Source: Hormiphora californensis
Taxonomy: Eukaryota > Ctenophora > Tentaculata > Cydippida > Pleurobrachiidae
Length of the DNA: 64,000 bases
Assembly: GCA_020137815.1 (NCBI GenBank)
Contig: CM035351.1
Span: 1,599,966-1,663,965, forward strand
Direction of reading: 5' to 3'
Part shown: positions 43,891 through 64,000 of the stretch, in pieces
Layout of the letters: each line of letters opens with the position of its first letter
Position numbering within the stretch: the stretch's first letter is position 1
Notes under the pieces: model-generated
What the model was told of the DNA's origin: nothing
The model's database searches: none
The model's input: the letters and a program-made list of their open reading frames with translations, nothing else
Translations under genes and position numbers: made by a program

Positions 43891-44922
43891 TTAGTTGCGA
43901 AGTTGCTCCAGTTGAATAGAAGTAGCACGGCCTCTAATTGATACCGTGATCGTATTGTTCTTCTTCAGAACAGGGCCAGAAGTACAAAAATAAACCGTTG
44001 GATTCAGAGCTGACAGTAGTATTGGCAGGATAACAAAAAATGTGGTACTGGAAATTTTGTACGTGTAGGAGGGAGACATACCCCTGGCTACTTTAACTGC
44101 TGTTCTCATTGAGCTACCCACATACATCACCAGGAGAACTGTATGAAAGATACTTCCTGCGTTTAGTAGGAGTATCCGCAAAGTTATCTTGTTTGTATCT
44201 CGACCCGATTGACTCGCAGCAATACCTCTCGTGTTTCTGAGATGGGCAATAGTGAGTCCTACAAAAACCACTCCAACCACTTGGAATACAAAGGGCAGGA
44301 GTAGAGTGAGATGCAAGGAAAATAGTTGTTGTAGAGTGTTGGCAGTCTTCAAGTTGAACGGATTGAGATTTGCTGCGATCAAAACAGGCTGTAACCACAC
44401 CATGTGCCTCTTGTTCAGCAGCGACTTCCCAGCAGTTGTAATTGTAAGAGTTATAGATACAGCCCCTGCTATTGCGAGATAAAGTCTCTTTCGTGGTGTA
44501 CGGAGAGGGAACTTTAGCTGAAAGTACCGTGCAATTAGCATAGTTGTAGTCAGCAGATTGGGTATCATTATTGTAGTTGTGAGGGTCACACTGTAAATGA
44601 AAATACCAGTTGTTACCGGCACTTCTTTTCTACAGGGATGTGAAGTTAGCTGTTTTGTACTACTTCCTGAATCAGAGGTTTGGGAATCCTCATCACATGT
44701 GGGTAGGATGAAGGCGAAAGCAGCGTAGATTTGAAGGATACTGCTGATTAGATTTAGTAGGGGGATGAGGAAGCTAGTTACTCGGTGGACGTTGAATGGA
44801 GCACCCAGGTGCCGGTACATAACGGGTGGGTTTAGAACCACTGATATCAACCCGCACACTACAACAAATAGAAACAAACCAAAATCTGGGAACGAGGTAC
44901 CTCCACTCGAGTAAAATGCCAT
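43891..44922 (-). CDS. Orphan rhodopsin-like 7TM receptor, single exon
   Basis: 343 residues, no introns, start at the ATG whose complement is 44922. Hydrophobic segments lie at about 14-34, 48-73, 103-131, 147-166, 202-225, 246-268 and 290-313. TM3 ends with ARY (positions 131-133) in place of DRY, and TM7 ends with NPTVY, the class A NPxxY motif. Cysteines at about 76 and 97 lie in the TM2-TM3 loop, which is unusually long and Ser/Thr-rich. The C-tail is short and basic. This is a class A GPCR or close relative expanded in many invertebrates as intronless genes; the ligand cannot be inferred. Confidence 0.72.
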   Translation of the reverse strand: MAFYSSGGTSFPDFGLFLFVVVCGLISVVLNPPVMYRHLGAPFNVHRVTSFLIPLLNLISSILQIYAAFAFILPTCDEDSQTSDSGSSTKQLTSHPCRKEVPVTTGIFIYSVTLTTTIMIPNLLTTTMLIARYFQLKFPLRTPRKRLYLAIAGAVSITLTITTAGKSLLNKRHMVWLQPVLIAANLNPFNLKTANTLQQLFSLHLTLLLPFVFQVVGVVFVGLTIAHLRNTRGIAASQSGRDTNKITLRILLLNAGSIFHTVLLVMYVGSSMRTAVKVARGMSPSYTYKISSTTFFVILPILLSALNPTVYFCTSGPVLKKNNTITVSIRGRATSIQLEQLRN

Positions 44923-45333
44923 ATCTGTAACTCAGTAGCTAGTTGGTAAAAGAAGTAGCAAATACAAGAGTTGTATGTGGTAGCAAGCGTAGTTGGTGAG
45001 GTCAGATCTAAGATATAAGACATTCGACAATAAACGACTCGTTACTAAGTGCTACCAAGATGATATCAGCAATAAAGAAGTTTCTAGCACGTGTCACACG
45101 TAATTATGGGTGTGGGATCCTATTTTTAGAGCTCTTCTATAATGGACAAGTGTTCCACTAGAACAATAAAAGAGAGAGAGATCCCCTGCCCAATCTCGTT
45201 CCCACGTTGTTTACTATCAGATCACGCTATTCCAGTGCTAGGGGAACATTAAGTAAAAGTGCTCTGCGCTCTCCCTTCCTCCCTCTCTCCCTTCCTCCCT
45301 CCCCTTCTCCCTCTCTGTCACGTACTAAAAAAC
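44923..45333. promoter_or_regulatory. Divergent intergenic region between GPCR and EEA1
   Basis: 410 bases separate the two divergent start codons, so both promoters must lie here or in unmapped upstream exons. A pyrimidine-rich stretch (45275-45320) precedes the EEA1 ATG; no TATA box in a convincing position. A short (GA)n is at 45172-45182. Confidence 0.45.
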
Positions 45334-57803
<12,470 letters not shown>

Positions 57804-58828
57804 AGAAGTTTAATTTTAAGTTAAATAGTAATCCCTTATTTAGGCCTGATATTCTTGTGGTTAATCTGATAAAATGTACTGTTATACAGCTTGATATATG
57901 TCTTAGCTGACTTTTAGTCTTAGTGCACCTCTGACTCAGTTTTAGTCTTGGTGTAAGTTAAGGTTACATTTACAGTTACCAGTACAGTGCAGTAAGTGTG
58001 TAACTCAGTTACACTTACAGTTACTATCTGTAACTGTAACTCTTGAGCTCCAATTATGTGGTTTTGAACGTGATATTTCCGATTGTTTTGTATGTGAAAC
58101 TGAATGTGATACTAATAGTAAAACTATTGAAAATATTTATCATTATTCAATGGTTTATTTTGTTTTTACCGTTAGAATTTTGTATATCACGCGCTGGCGC
58201 AAGAAATTTTCTAATGCGTGATGCACACGGCGCCACGCGCGGCTATTTTGCTCTATGAAAAACATTCCTTCTTTTCAAAAATTTGTTCACTCTTTCCAGA
58301 AAAAGAGGCAATTGTTAAAATCTCAAATCTCGTTGGTTGGCACGGCTTCATTGGGGACTGCAGCGTAGGCCAACCTCGTTGGGCTTGTACCTACCTAACC
58401 TCTTCGGGGTTCCTATTGAAGGTGTCGCTGTATTTAGGGACGGAACTGGGTGTCAGGGTCCGCCGGCAGCAGTCACGGACAGGCGACAGCCTGTCCGGGA
58501 CAGGGGCGAATCCCCACAAGCGGGGCACAGTGGACAGTCCAGGGTCTTTTCATTTGATGATGAATGATGATCAAATTAAGGCCCAGGGGCTGCAAGGTGC
58601 AAGCCCCTGTAGCCGTCGAGGGGAGCGATTTTGACGCATGGTTTAGGCCACCCCTGAGGTTCCTAGTGGGTTATTTATATTGTTTAGGCCACACCGTGTT
58701 GTGACCCGCACGGTTTTTAGTTTGAACGTTTTTAACGGCAAATAGGGGCTTGACGGAGAACAGCCATTGTTGTTACAACCAAGGTGCATTATATTATTTA
58801 ACTGATAAAATATTATTTTCATAGCATC
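57804..58828. other. Intergenic between EEA1 and the acyl-CoA synthetase
   Basis: Contains AGTTACAGTTAC/GTAACTGTAACT inverted words near 57970-58040 and a GC-rich 450-base segment (58190-58640) with several short hairpins (GGACAGGCGACAGCCTGTCC at 58480; AGGGGCTGCAAGGTGCAAGC at about 58587, closing with CCCT). No gene recognised. Confidence 0.5.
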
Positions 58829-61800
58829 ATGCTAGCAAACAGGTTGCCCCGAACACTAAACTTTTTCCGACGGGCACTCTCCTCGACTAATGGAGTGTGG
58901 GAAAACAAAAGCAATATGCCGATACCAACAGATAATGCCCATAAATGCCTTCTGGAACAATTATCGTCCCTCCCAACCAACTCGATTGTGAGTATTTGAT
59001 GCCTAATGTATGTGTTAACCAGTTGTTAAACACTCGCTAATTGTCCCCTCAGATGAACAGGATGACTGGTGACAAAGTCAGCTTTCCTGAGATGGCAGAC
59101 AGATCTCTTCGTGTGGCTGCGAAGTTGAGGAGTTGTGGTGTCAGAGAGGGGGATCATGTCATGCTGTTTAGCCCTAACCACGAGAATTATGTGTCTTCTG
59201 TTGTGGGACTGATGTCTATTGGTGCGGTGCCGTGTCTTGCAAACCCTTCCTACACAGGTACACAGTTACTGGATTTTGTTGTTGCCACGTACAGGGTGAT
59301 TCTTGCTGTGTTCTAAGCCTCCTTTACATTTTTAAAGAGAGAGGGTCAATACTACAGAATACCCTTTTCTCTTTTACTCAGATCAAATTTATGCCACACT
59401 TCCACAGAATACGAATTGGGGGCGCTGTGCAAGTCGTCTGATATCAAGTTCCTTGTGAGTGGTGCTGTCAACATGCCCATAGCCAGGAAGATCTCTGAGT
59501 CGCAGAACATCCCAATACTCTATGTAGTTGATGAGCAGGAGGGATGGACGGCGGGGACAGATCCAATCAGTGATTTGTATACCACTGATCTAGATGATAT
59601 CGCCATTATTGCATACAGCAGTGGGACAACAGGTACATGAGTCAGAGTCCAAGTTACAGTGCTGCTTGTAGTCGTATTACCGTAATAGAAATACAGTAAT
59701 GAGACGCACACGTTGCATAACGCGCAGCAAAAAGTGCATGTGTTCAGCATGTACTAGCGCCCTGATTGGCCACGGTTGCGCGTCGTCTTACTGTATCTCC
59801 GTTTTCCATTACCGTTTTCCCACTACAAGCGACCGTGTTAGGACCGAAGAGTTCGTGAAAGACCCCATATCGATATAATAGTTTGGGTGACAATGTTTTG
59901 ATGCTCAAATACTCACCAAACCCTCTCTCACTCCTAGTTTACTATTACCCACTTTGCAGGACTGCCCAAAGGAGTGATGTTGAGTCACAATAACCTGAAC
60001 ATTGAGCGGAAGCTGGTCAACACAGTGGGTGCTTTCGGTGTCACGGAGGGACTCCCCAATGTAGGTTAAACAACATTAGTGGATGTAATGATTGTAGTTT
60101 AAATAGTCTGCTTAATAACCCAGTTTTTAGAAACCACTTTGTCATTCCGTTTTATGGGACTTCTCTCTGAATTGTGATATCAAGTGGAATCAGCGCTCTA
60201 ACCAAAACCACTTTTCACAACAGCTGAACGTTTTGCCGTGGTATCACTGCTATGGATTTACCCAGATGTCAGTTTGCTTCGATGCAGGAATTGATGTTTG
60301 GTTGTTTAACAAGTTCGACCCTGAAATCTTCTTGAAGTCCATTGAAGAATCAAGGGTGAGTTTAGTGCTGAAACTTGACCACTGAAACTATAGAATTTAT
60401 TATTATACCATTCCAATTCTCTCTCTCTCTCTTTATTAGTAAATAGAAGAGTGCATACCGGCGGCCTCTTCTATTTACTGATCTTAATGCGCCTCATAAA
60501 CATTTGGCCACTACAATCCCTGTTACCTCTCTCTTTACCAGACTGATTTCCTGGCCATCGTTCCTCCTTTGGTCATCTTCCTGGCAAAGCATCCAATGGT
60601 GTTGAACTACGATCTGTCAGCAGTTGAGGACATCATCTCCGCTGCAGCACCCCTATCACAGGAAGTAATTGAAGAGACTATGGCACGACTCCCCAATCTG
60701 AAGCACATCCGACAAGGTATATAAAGTTTTCTGCAGGCTGTTGACAGCACTCAGCAGTACGAAGTCTATGAACGGGGTAGTACCCGGCACAAATGTATAT
60801 AGTTATTAGTTAGCATACTTAGAGTACTATCAGGAGTGAGATCGAGAGAAATTCGATTATCGTGAAAAGATTACATTGGGAAACCTGATCGCCGCCGTAG
60901 CATATTTTACCAGAAATAATTACTGAAATGGTAAAATATGCTAAGGATTCGCTTCAATGCATAACTAAATTATTCCATACAGGTTATGGGATGACTGAGA
61001 CGTCCGCGGCCATAACAATGCAAGAGAAAACGTGCACAAAAACTGGAAGTGTAGGAACACTGCTGGAACATTGCCAAATGAAGGTTAGATAGTTAGATAG
61101 TGTTAGATCCTGGTGTTTACTGTTCATACATGAATTATATACTGATCCTCAGTCAAGTTAAGTGAGTTTTGTAAAGCCAGTTTGGACACGTTTGAAGCCT
61201 GATTTCATATTTCATGATGTCACCATGTCTCCCACCTCTCTCTCTCTTTACCAGACTGATATCCTCGCAGGTTGTGGAACCAGGAACTGAGACCGTTCTA
61301 CCTGACGGACAGGCAGGGGAGATTCTACTTGGGGGACCCCTTATTATGAAGGGTATGAAAGAATTTTATTCAGACTAGCTAGGCCCAGCTGAAACCAGAT
61401 ATGGGAAGGCGATAATTTGATGATAATTGTGTAGCACGCTGCAGCAGTCTATCGACATGTTTGTGCGTCTGTACATTCCACGTTACACTCAAGAATTGGC
61501 TCATATTTCACCGGAAGTACCTATTGACTGCTTGTAACTGTCTCCTACATATATCCCCTCAATTTTACTTGTTTTGTTCAAACCTTTTTATTTTTATTTT
61601 ATAAGGGGGGAGGGAGGGTCGAACAAGGCAAAATTTTACTACATAATCAGTGTTGACTGTTGAGGTCGCTTACGGAAACTTGAGACACCTTATTAATATA
61701 AGTCTTTACATTTGTAATAGATATTACAAAATTGAGGTGCCCTATTAGCTCAACATATCAGGTCGTCTCTTCTTTATACTGTCTGCAGACGAACCGCGGT

Positions 61801-62782
61801 GTGCAGCACTACACAAGTTTCTTTCTTTTATAGACCATTGTGTTGGGCCTGAATGTTGGTGTGTTTAGGCCCCCTTCAGAATAAGAAGGGGACCTAAATT
61901 CTCTACACACCAAACATCCATTGCAACAACTTCATCCTCAGGATATTATAAGAACGAGAAGGCAACAGCAGAGACTCTAACATCAGATAACTTTGTTCGA
62001 ACTGGAGATGTTGGGTATATTGATACTGAGGGGACACTGTTCATCACCGATCGACTAAAGGAGCTCATCAAGGTCAAGGGCTTCCAGGTAAATTACTATT
62101 TGATAATCTCTTGGTAATGAAATTACCCCTCAACGCGTAATAGGAGTGACTTCGTAACCAAGTTGGTTACGAAGTCACCCCTATTATTGCATATAATCCG
62201 TGAGCTAGCGCAGAGGGGGAATTTCATTACCAAGTAACCAAGATGGTCTCTAAGATTGCCTAGCTCGACCCTGTTTCACCGTGCCCCGGAGAGTTAGAAC
62301 ATAACAACAATGTCGATCATTGTTAGTGTACTCTCTCACTGTTAGGTGGCACCCGCTGAGCTAGAGGGAGTTCTTGCATCACACCCTGCCATTGGAGATG
62401 CCGCTGTTATCGGGATTCCCCATGAAAAGTTTGGAGAAGTGCCAAAAGCATTCATCACCCCGGCTCCTGGCGGTGAGTTATCTTTGTGTCATGTCAACAT
62501 TTGAATATCTTTGTGTCTTGTCAACATTTGAATATCTTTGTGTCTTGTCAACATTTGAATATCTTTGTGTCTTGTCAACATTTGAATATCTTTGTGTTTT
62601 GTCAACATTTGAATATCTGTAATATTGTTTGGAAGACTTTTCTACATGTGTGTCAGTGTACATTCCTAAAATAGCAAGAGAGAGGGTCTAAACAAGCCAA
62701 CCTATTTTCAGTGACGATTACCGTTGAAGAAGTTAAAGAGATAATTTCCAGTCGACTGTCAGCAGAGAAAGCTCTGGGAGAG
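58829..62782 (+). CDS. Acyl-CoA synthetase, 4CL/luciferase-like (ANL superfamily)
   Basis: Eleven exons in consistent phase: 58829-58987, 59053-59257, 59408-59632, 59960-60060, 60224-60355, 60542-60716, 60983-61083, 61271-61352, 61942-62087, 62346-62472 and 62712-62782, 508 residues. The ATP/AMP P-loop [16 protein letters not shown] is split by intron 3; [28 protein letters not shown] and [20 protein letters not shown] follow in family order. These enzymes adenylate a carboxylic acid and transfer it to CoA. The N-terminus ([20 protein letters not shown]) is Arg-rich and amphipathic, suggesting mitochondrial targeting. The C-terminal block with the catalytic lysine (PKSxSGKILRR) was not found. 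A small exon-like block at 62867-62914 (phase 0, ending FIRL stop) would end the protein without it. Introns are rich in MITE-like elements. Confidence 0.88.
59657..59837. mobile_element. 181-bp MITE, acyl-CoA synthetase intron copy
   Basis: Starts CAGTGCTGCTTGTAGT and ends ACTACAAGCGACCGTG, flanked by TTA on both sides. It shares almost its whole length with 53256-53425 in inverted orientation, including a GATTGGCCACGGTTG core. Confidence 0.87.
62110..62234. mobile_element. 125-bp MITE with perfect terminal inverted repeats
   Basis: Ends CTTGGTAATGAAATT and AATTTCATTACCAAG, with a second perfect palindrome at the centre (GTGACTTCGTAACCAAGTTG then GTTACGAAGTCAC). Related half-sites occur near 42105 and 52190. 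Confidence 0.85.
62481..62618 (+). repeat. 27-bp tandem repeat after a splice donor
   Basis: Five units of CTTTGTGTCTTGTCAACATT plus TGAATAT, starting eight bases after the GT of the exon ending 62472. The unit length is a multiple of three, so both strands read open. Confidence 0.93.
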
Positions 62783-63097
62783 GTAAGAAACTTGTCATAA
62801 CTGTAACATCTCGCTGCGAGAGTTACAGTGTTTCTGGGGGTTACAGTGTAACTCTCCTCACTCCAGGTCTTCGACCTGGTTTGGAGAGTTGGGGGAGAAT
62901 TCATTCGTTTGTGAGACAATAGGAAACGTGATCTGAAGCTAAGCGGTACACCCCTTTAAACAAACAATGTTGGAAGTCCCCACGTAGCAGCTTTTAAACG
63001 TAGGGCGCCAAACCGCACGACCCATATTATGGGAGGGTGGCGCGGTGGGGACGCGCACTGGGACAACAACCGCCGCGCGTTCGAAATAATACTTCCG

Positions 63098-63148
63098 TTC
63101 CGGGCGTGAAACGGAAGTTACAGTATCGGGTATTGTAACTTCCGTTTC
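63098..63148. repeat. Short perfect hairpin
   Basis: GAAACGGAAGTTACA and TGTAACTTCCGTTTC flank an 11-base loop (GTATCGGGTAT). A G-run (63187-63202) lies nearby. Confidence 0.85.
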
Positions 63149-63229
63149 ATGCCCCGAAATTAAGCGAATATACTTAAGTACGTATGGAGGGGGGGGGGGG
63201 GGCTGCGTGAATAAAATATCCATGTCCTA

Positions 63230-63310
63230 AATAAACACGTCCGACTTTAATGTCCCTGGGACATTAAAGGACATTAAAGGACATTAAAGGACATTAAAGG
63301 ACATTAAAGT
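63230..63310. repeat. GGACATTAAA decamer array
   Basis: One inverted TTTAATGTCC is followed, across CTGG, by five direct GGACATTAAA units, giving a palindromic head and tandem tail. This resembles the subterminal end of a mobile element; it lies about 215 bases before the open ORF at 63527. Confidence 0.8.
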
Positions 63311-63526
63311 GAGAGTGGACCTACACAGAATTGGACAATATTGTTGTAGGCAGTGGAGAATATTTCTCTCAGTTGGATTGACCTTTTCTGTGACTAGTGT
63401 TAAATCGTTGTTTTAAGGCTGAAGAGAGCGGTGTTGACCCCTATCCAACGCCTTTCTCTTTGCCACCAAGACTTACAATAGTTAAATATTTGTTAACTAA
63501 CCATTCAACGCCTTTCTTTAGCTGCT

Positions 63527-64000
63527 ATGTCATCTTTGACTTTCGATGAAGCCCTTACACTCCGCCCAAAGCCCGAGAGGCCGACCAACAAGAGGAAGGA
63601 ACCCGAACTGGAACCCAAACAGACAAGAGATAGAGAAGAGGAAGGCACCCAAGAGGAACCTAAGATGAAGGCACCCAAGAGGAGGGAACTCACAAAAGCA
63701 CCTGTTCGGGGACGGCCAAGATGGTCTGCTGAAAGAAAGGCCAACTCCTTCGAAAATAAAAAAGAGATTGCCAATTTGTTCGTGGAAAAAGTAAAGGAAG
63801 AGAATCCAGGTTTAGCGATAAAAGGACCTGAAATCTACGCACTTTTGTTGGAAAATGGGTTAAGTGCTGCTGTTTCAAAGGAAAATGTCAGGAAAATGTT
63901 TTTTGATAACAAACGCTGCCCGACCAAAGCAATGTTTTTGGCAATGAACCACGCCCTGAAACGCTCCCTGGCAATCACCTCGACTCAAAAAGTAGCTCGT
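63527..64000 (+). CDS. Basic, AT-hook-bearing ORF, incomplete at window end
   Basis: An ATG at 63527 opens a frame of 158 codons that is still open at the window edge. The product is highly charged (Lys/Arg/Glu), has an AT-hook-like core (APVRGRPRWSAERK, around residue 65) and then a helical segment (KKEIANLFVEKVKEENPG, EIYALLLENGLSAAVSK). I do not recognise a family. A nuclear DNA-binding protein or the N-terminus of a transposon-encoded protein both fit. The sequence CAACGCCTTTCTTT before the ATG resembles CAACGCCTTTCTCTTT 60 bases upstream, a direct repeat. This frame may also be an exon read past its donor. Confidence 0.5.
   Translation, partial: MSSLTFDEALTLRPKPERPTNKRKEPELEPKQTRDREEEGTQEEPKMKAPKRRELTKAPVRGRPRWSAERKANSFENKKEIANLFVEKVKEENPGLAIKGPEIYALLLENGLSAAVSKENVRKMFFDNKRCPTKAMFLAMNHALKRSLAITSTQKVAR

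Noticed and set aside
58190-58640. Structured non-coding RNA gene in the GC-rich segment
   Set aside because: Several short hairpins but no recognisable promoter, tRNA fold or known family; not enough support.

Overview
This is an animal nuclear genome segment. Genes are split by short GT-AG introns, and I recognise THOC1, JMJD7, SVIP, SIN3, UBE2N (Ubc13) and EEA1 homologues. Dense genes, mostly short introns, very abundant (CT)n/(GA)n tracts and many small dispersed elements suggest an early-branching marine invertebrate such as a sponge. That is a guess; the sequence itself only establishes Metazoa. All exon models are hand-built from splice sites and reading phase, without RNA evidence.

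Layout. 1-1147: 3' end of THOC1 (+). 3068-5026: Ly6/uPAR-type GPI-anchored protein (+). 5.6-8.2 kb: LINE debris, including an ORF1 broken by a perfect 86-bp inverted duplication. 8717-10188: JMJD7 (+). 10292-11064: SVIP (+). 11398-12083: a second small MGN-acylated protein (+). 12287-19767: SIN3 (+), whose first long intron is filled by about 33 tandem copies of the next exon's own 3' splice site and first coding bases. 20.0-33.6 kb: a 1.15-kb direct duplication carrying two candidate alternative SIN3 3' exons, with a recent insertion between the copies. The insertion consists of two head-to-head Penelope-like elements (PLEs) inside one 14-bp target duplication; one PLE is itself split by a 2-kb DNA transposon. 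A zinc-knuckle ORF and a 1.4-kb microsatellite follow. 34.0-35.2 kb: an unrecognised protein with repeated FSIP motifs (+). 35672-36572: UBE2N (-). 36991-39030: 5'-truncated LINE (-). 40705-43641: a gene with two tandem YqaJ/lambda-exonuclease-like domains, the second apparently inactive (+). 43891-44922: single-exon 7TM receptor (-). 45334-57803: EEA1-like early-endosome tether (+), with a BK-beta-like two-membrane-span gene nested antisense in one intron and nested poly-G-terminated transposons in another. 58829 to about 62782: acyl-CoA synthetase/4CL-like enzyme (+). From 63527: an ORF open to the window end.

The host genes do not form one pathway; they are mostly housekeeping genes (mRNA export, protein hydroxylation, ERAD, chromatin repression, K63 ubiquitination, endosome tethering, acyl activation). 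The novelty lies in the non-coding and mobile fraction: the amplified splice-acceptor array in SIN3; a clan of DNA transposons with G7 termini, 8-9-bp target duplications and subterminal iterons; a candidate minimal hammerhead ribozyme in the PLE terminal repeats, plus a 139-bp PLE fragment whose homology begins at the predicted cleavage site; and a roughly 60-bp terminal-inverted-repeat element seen about ten times, mostly in introns.
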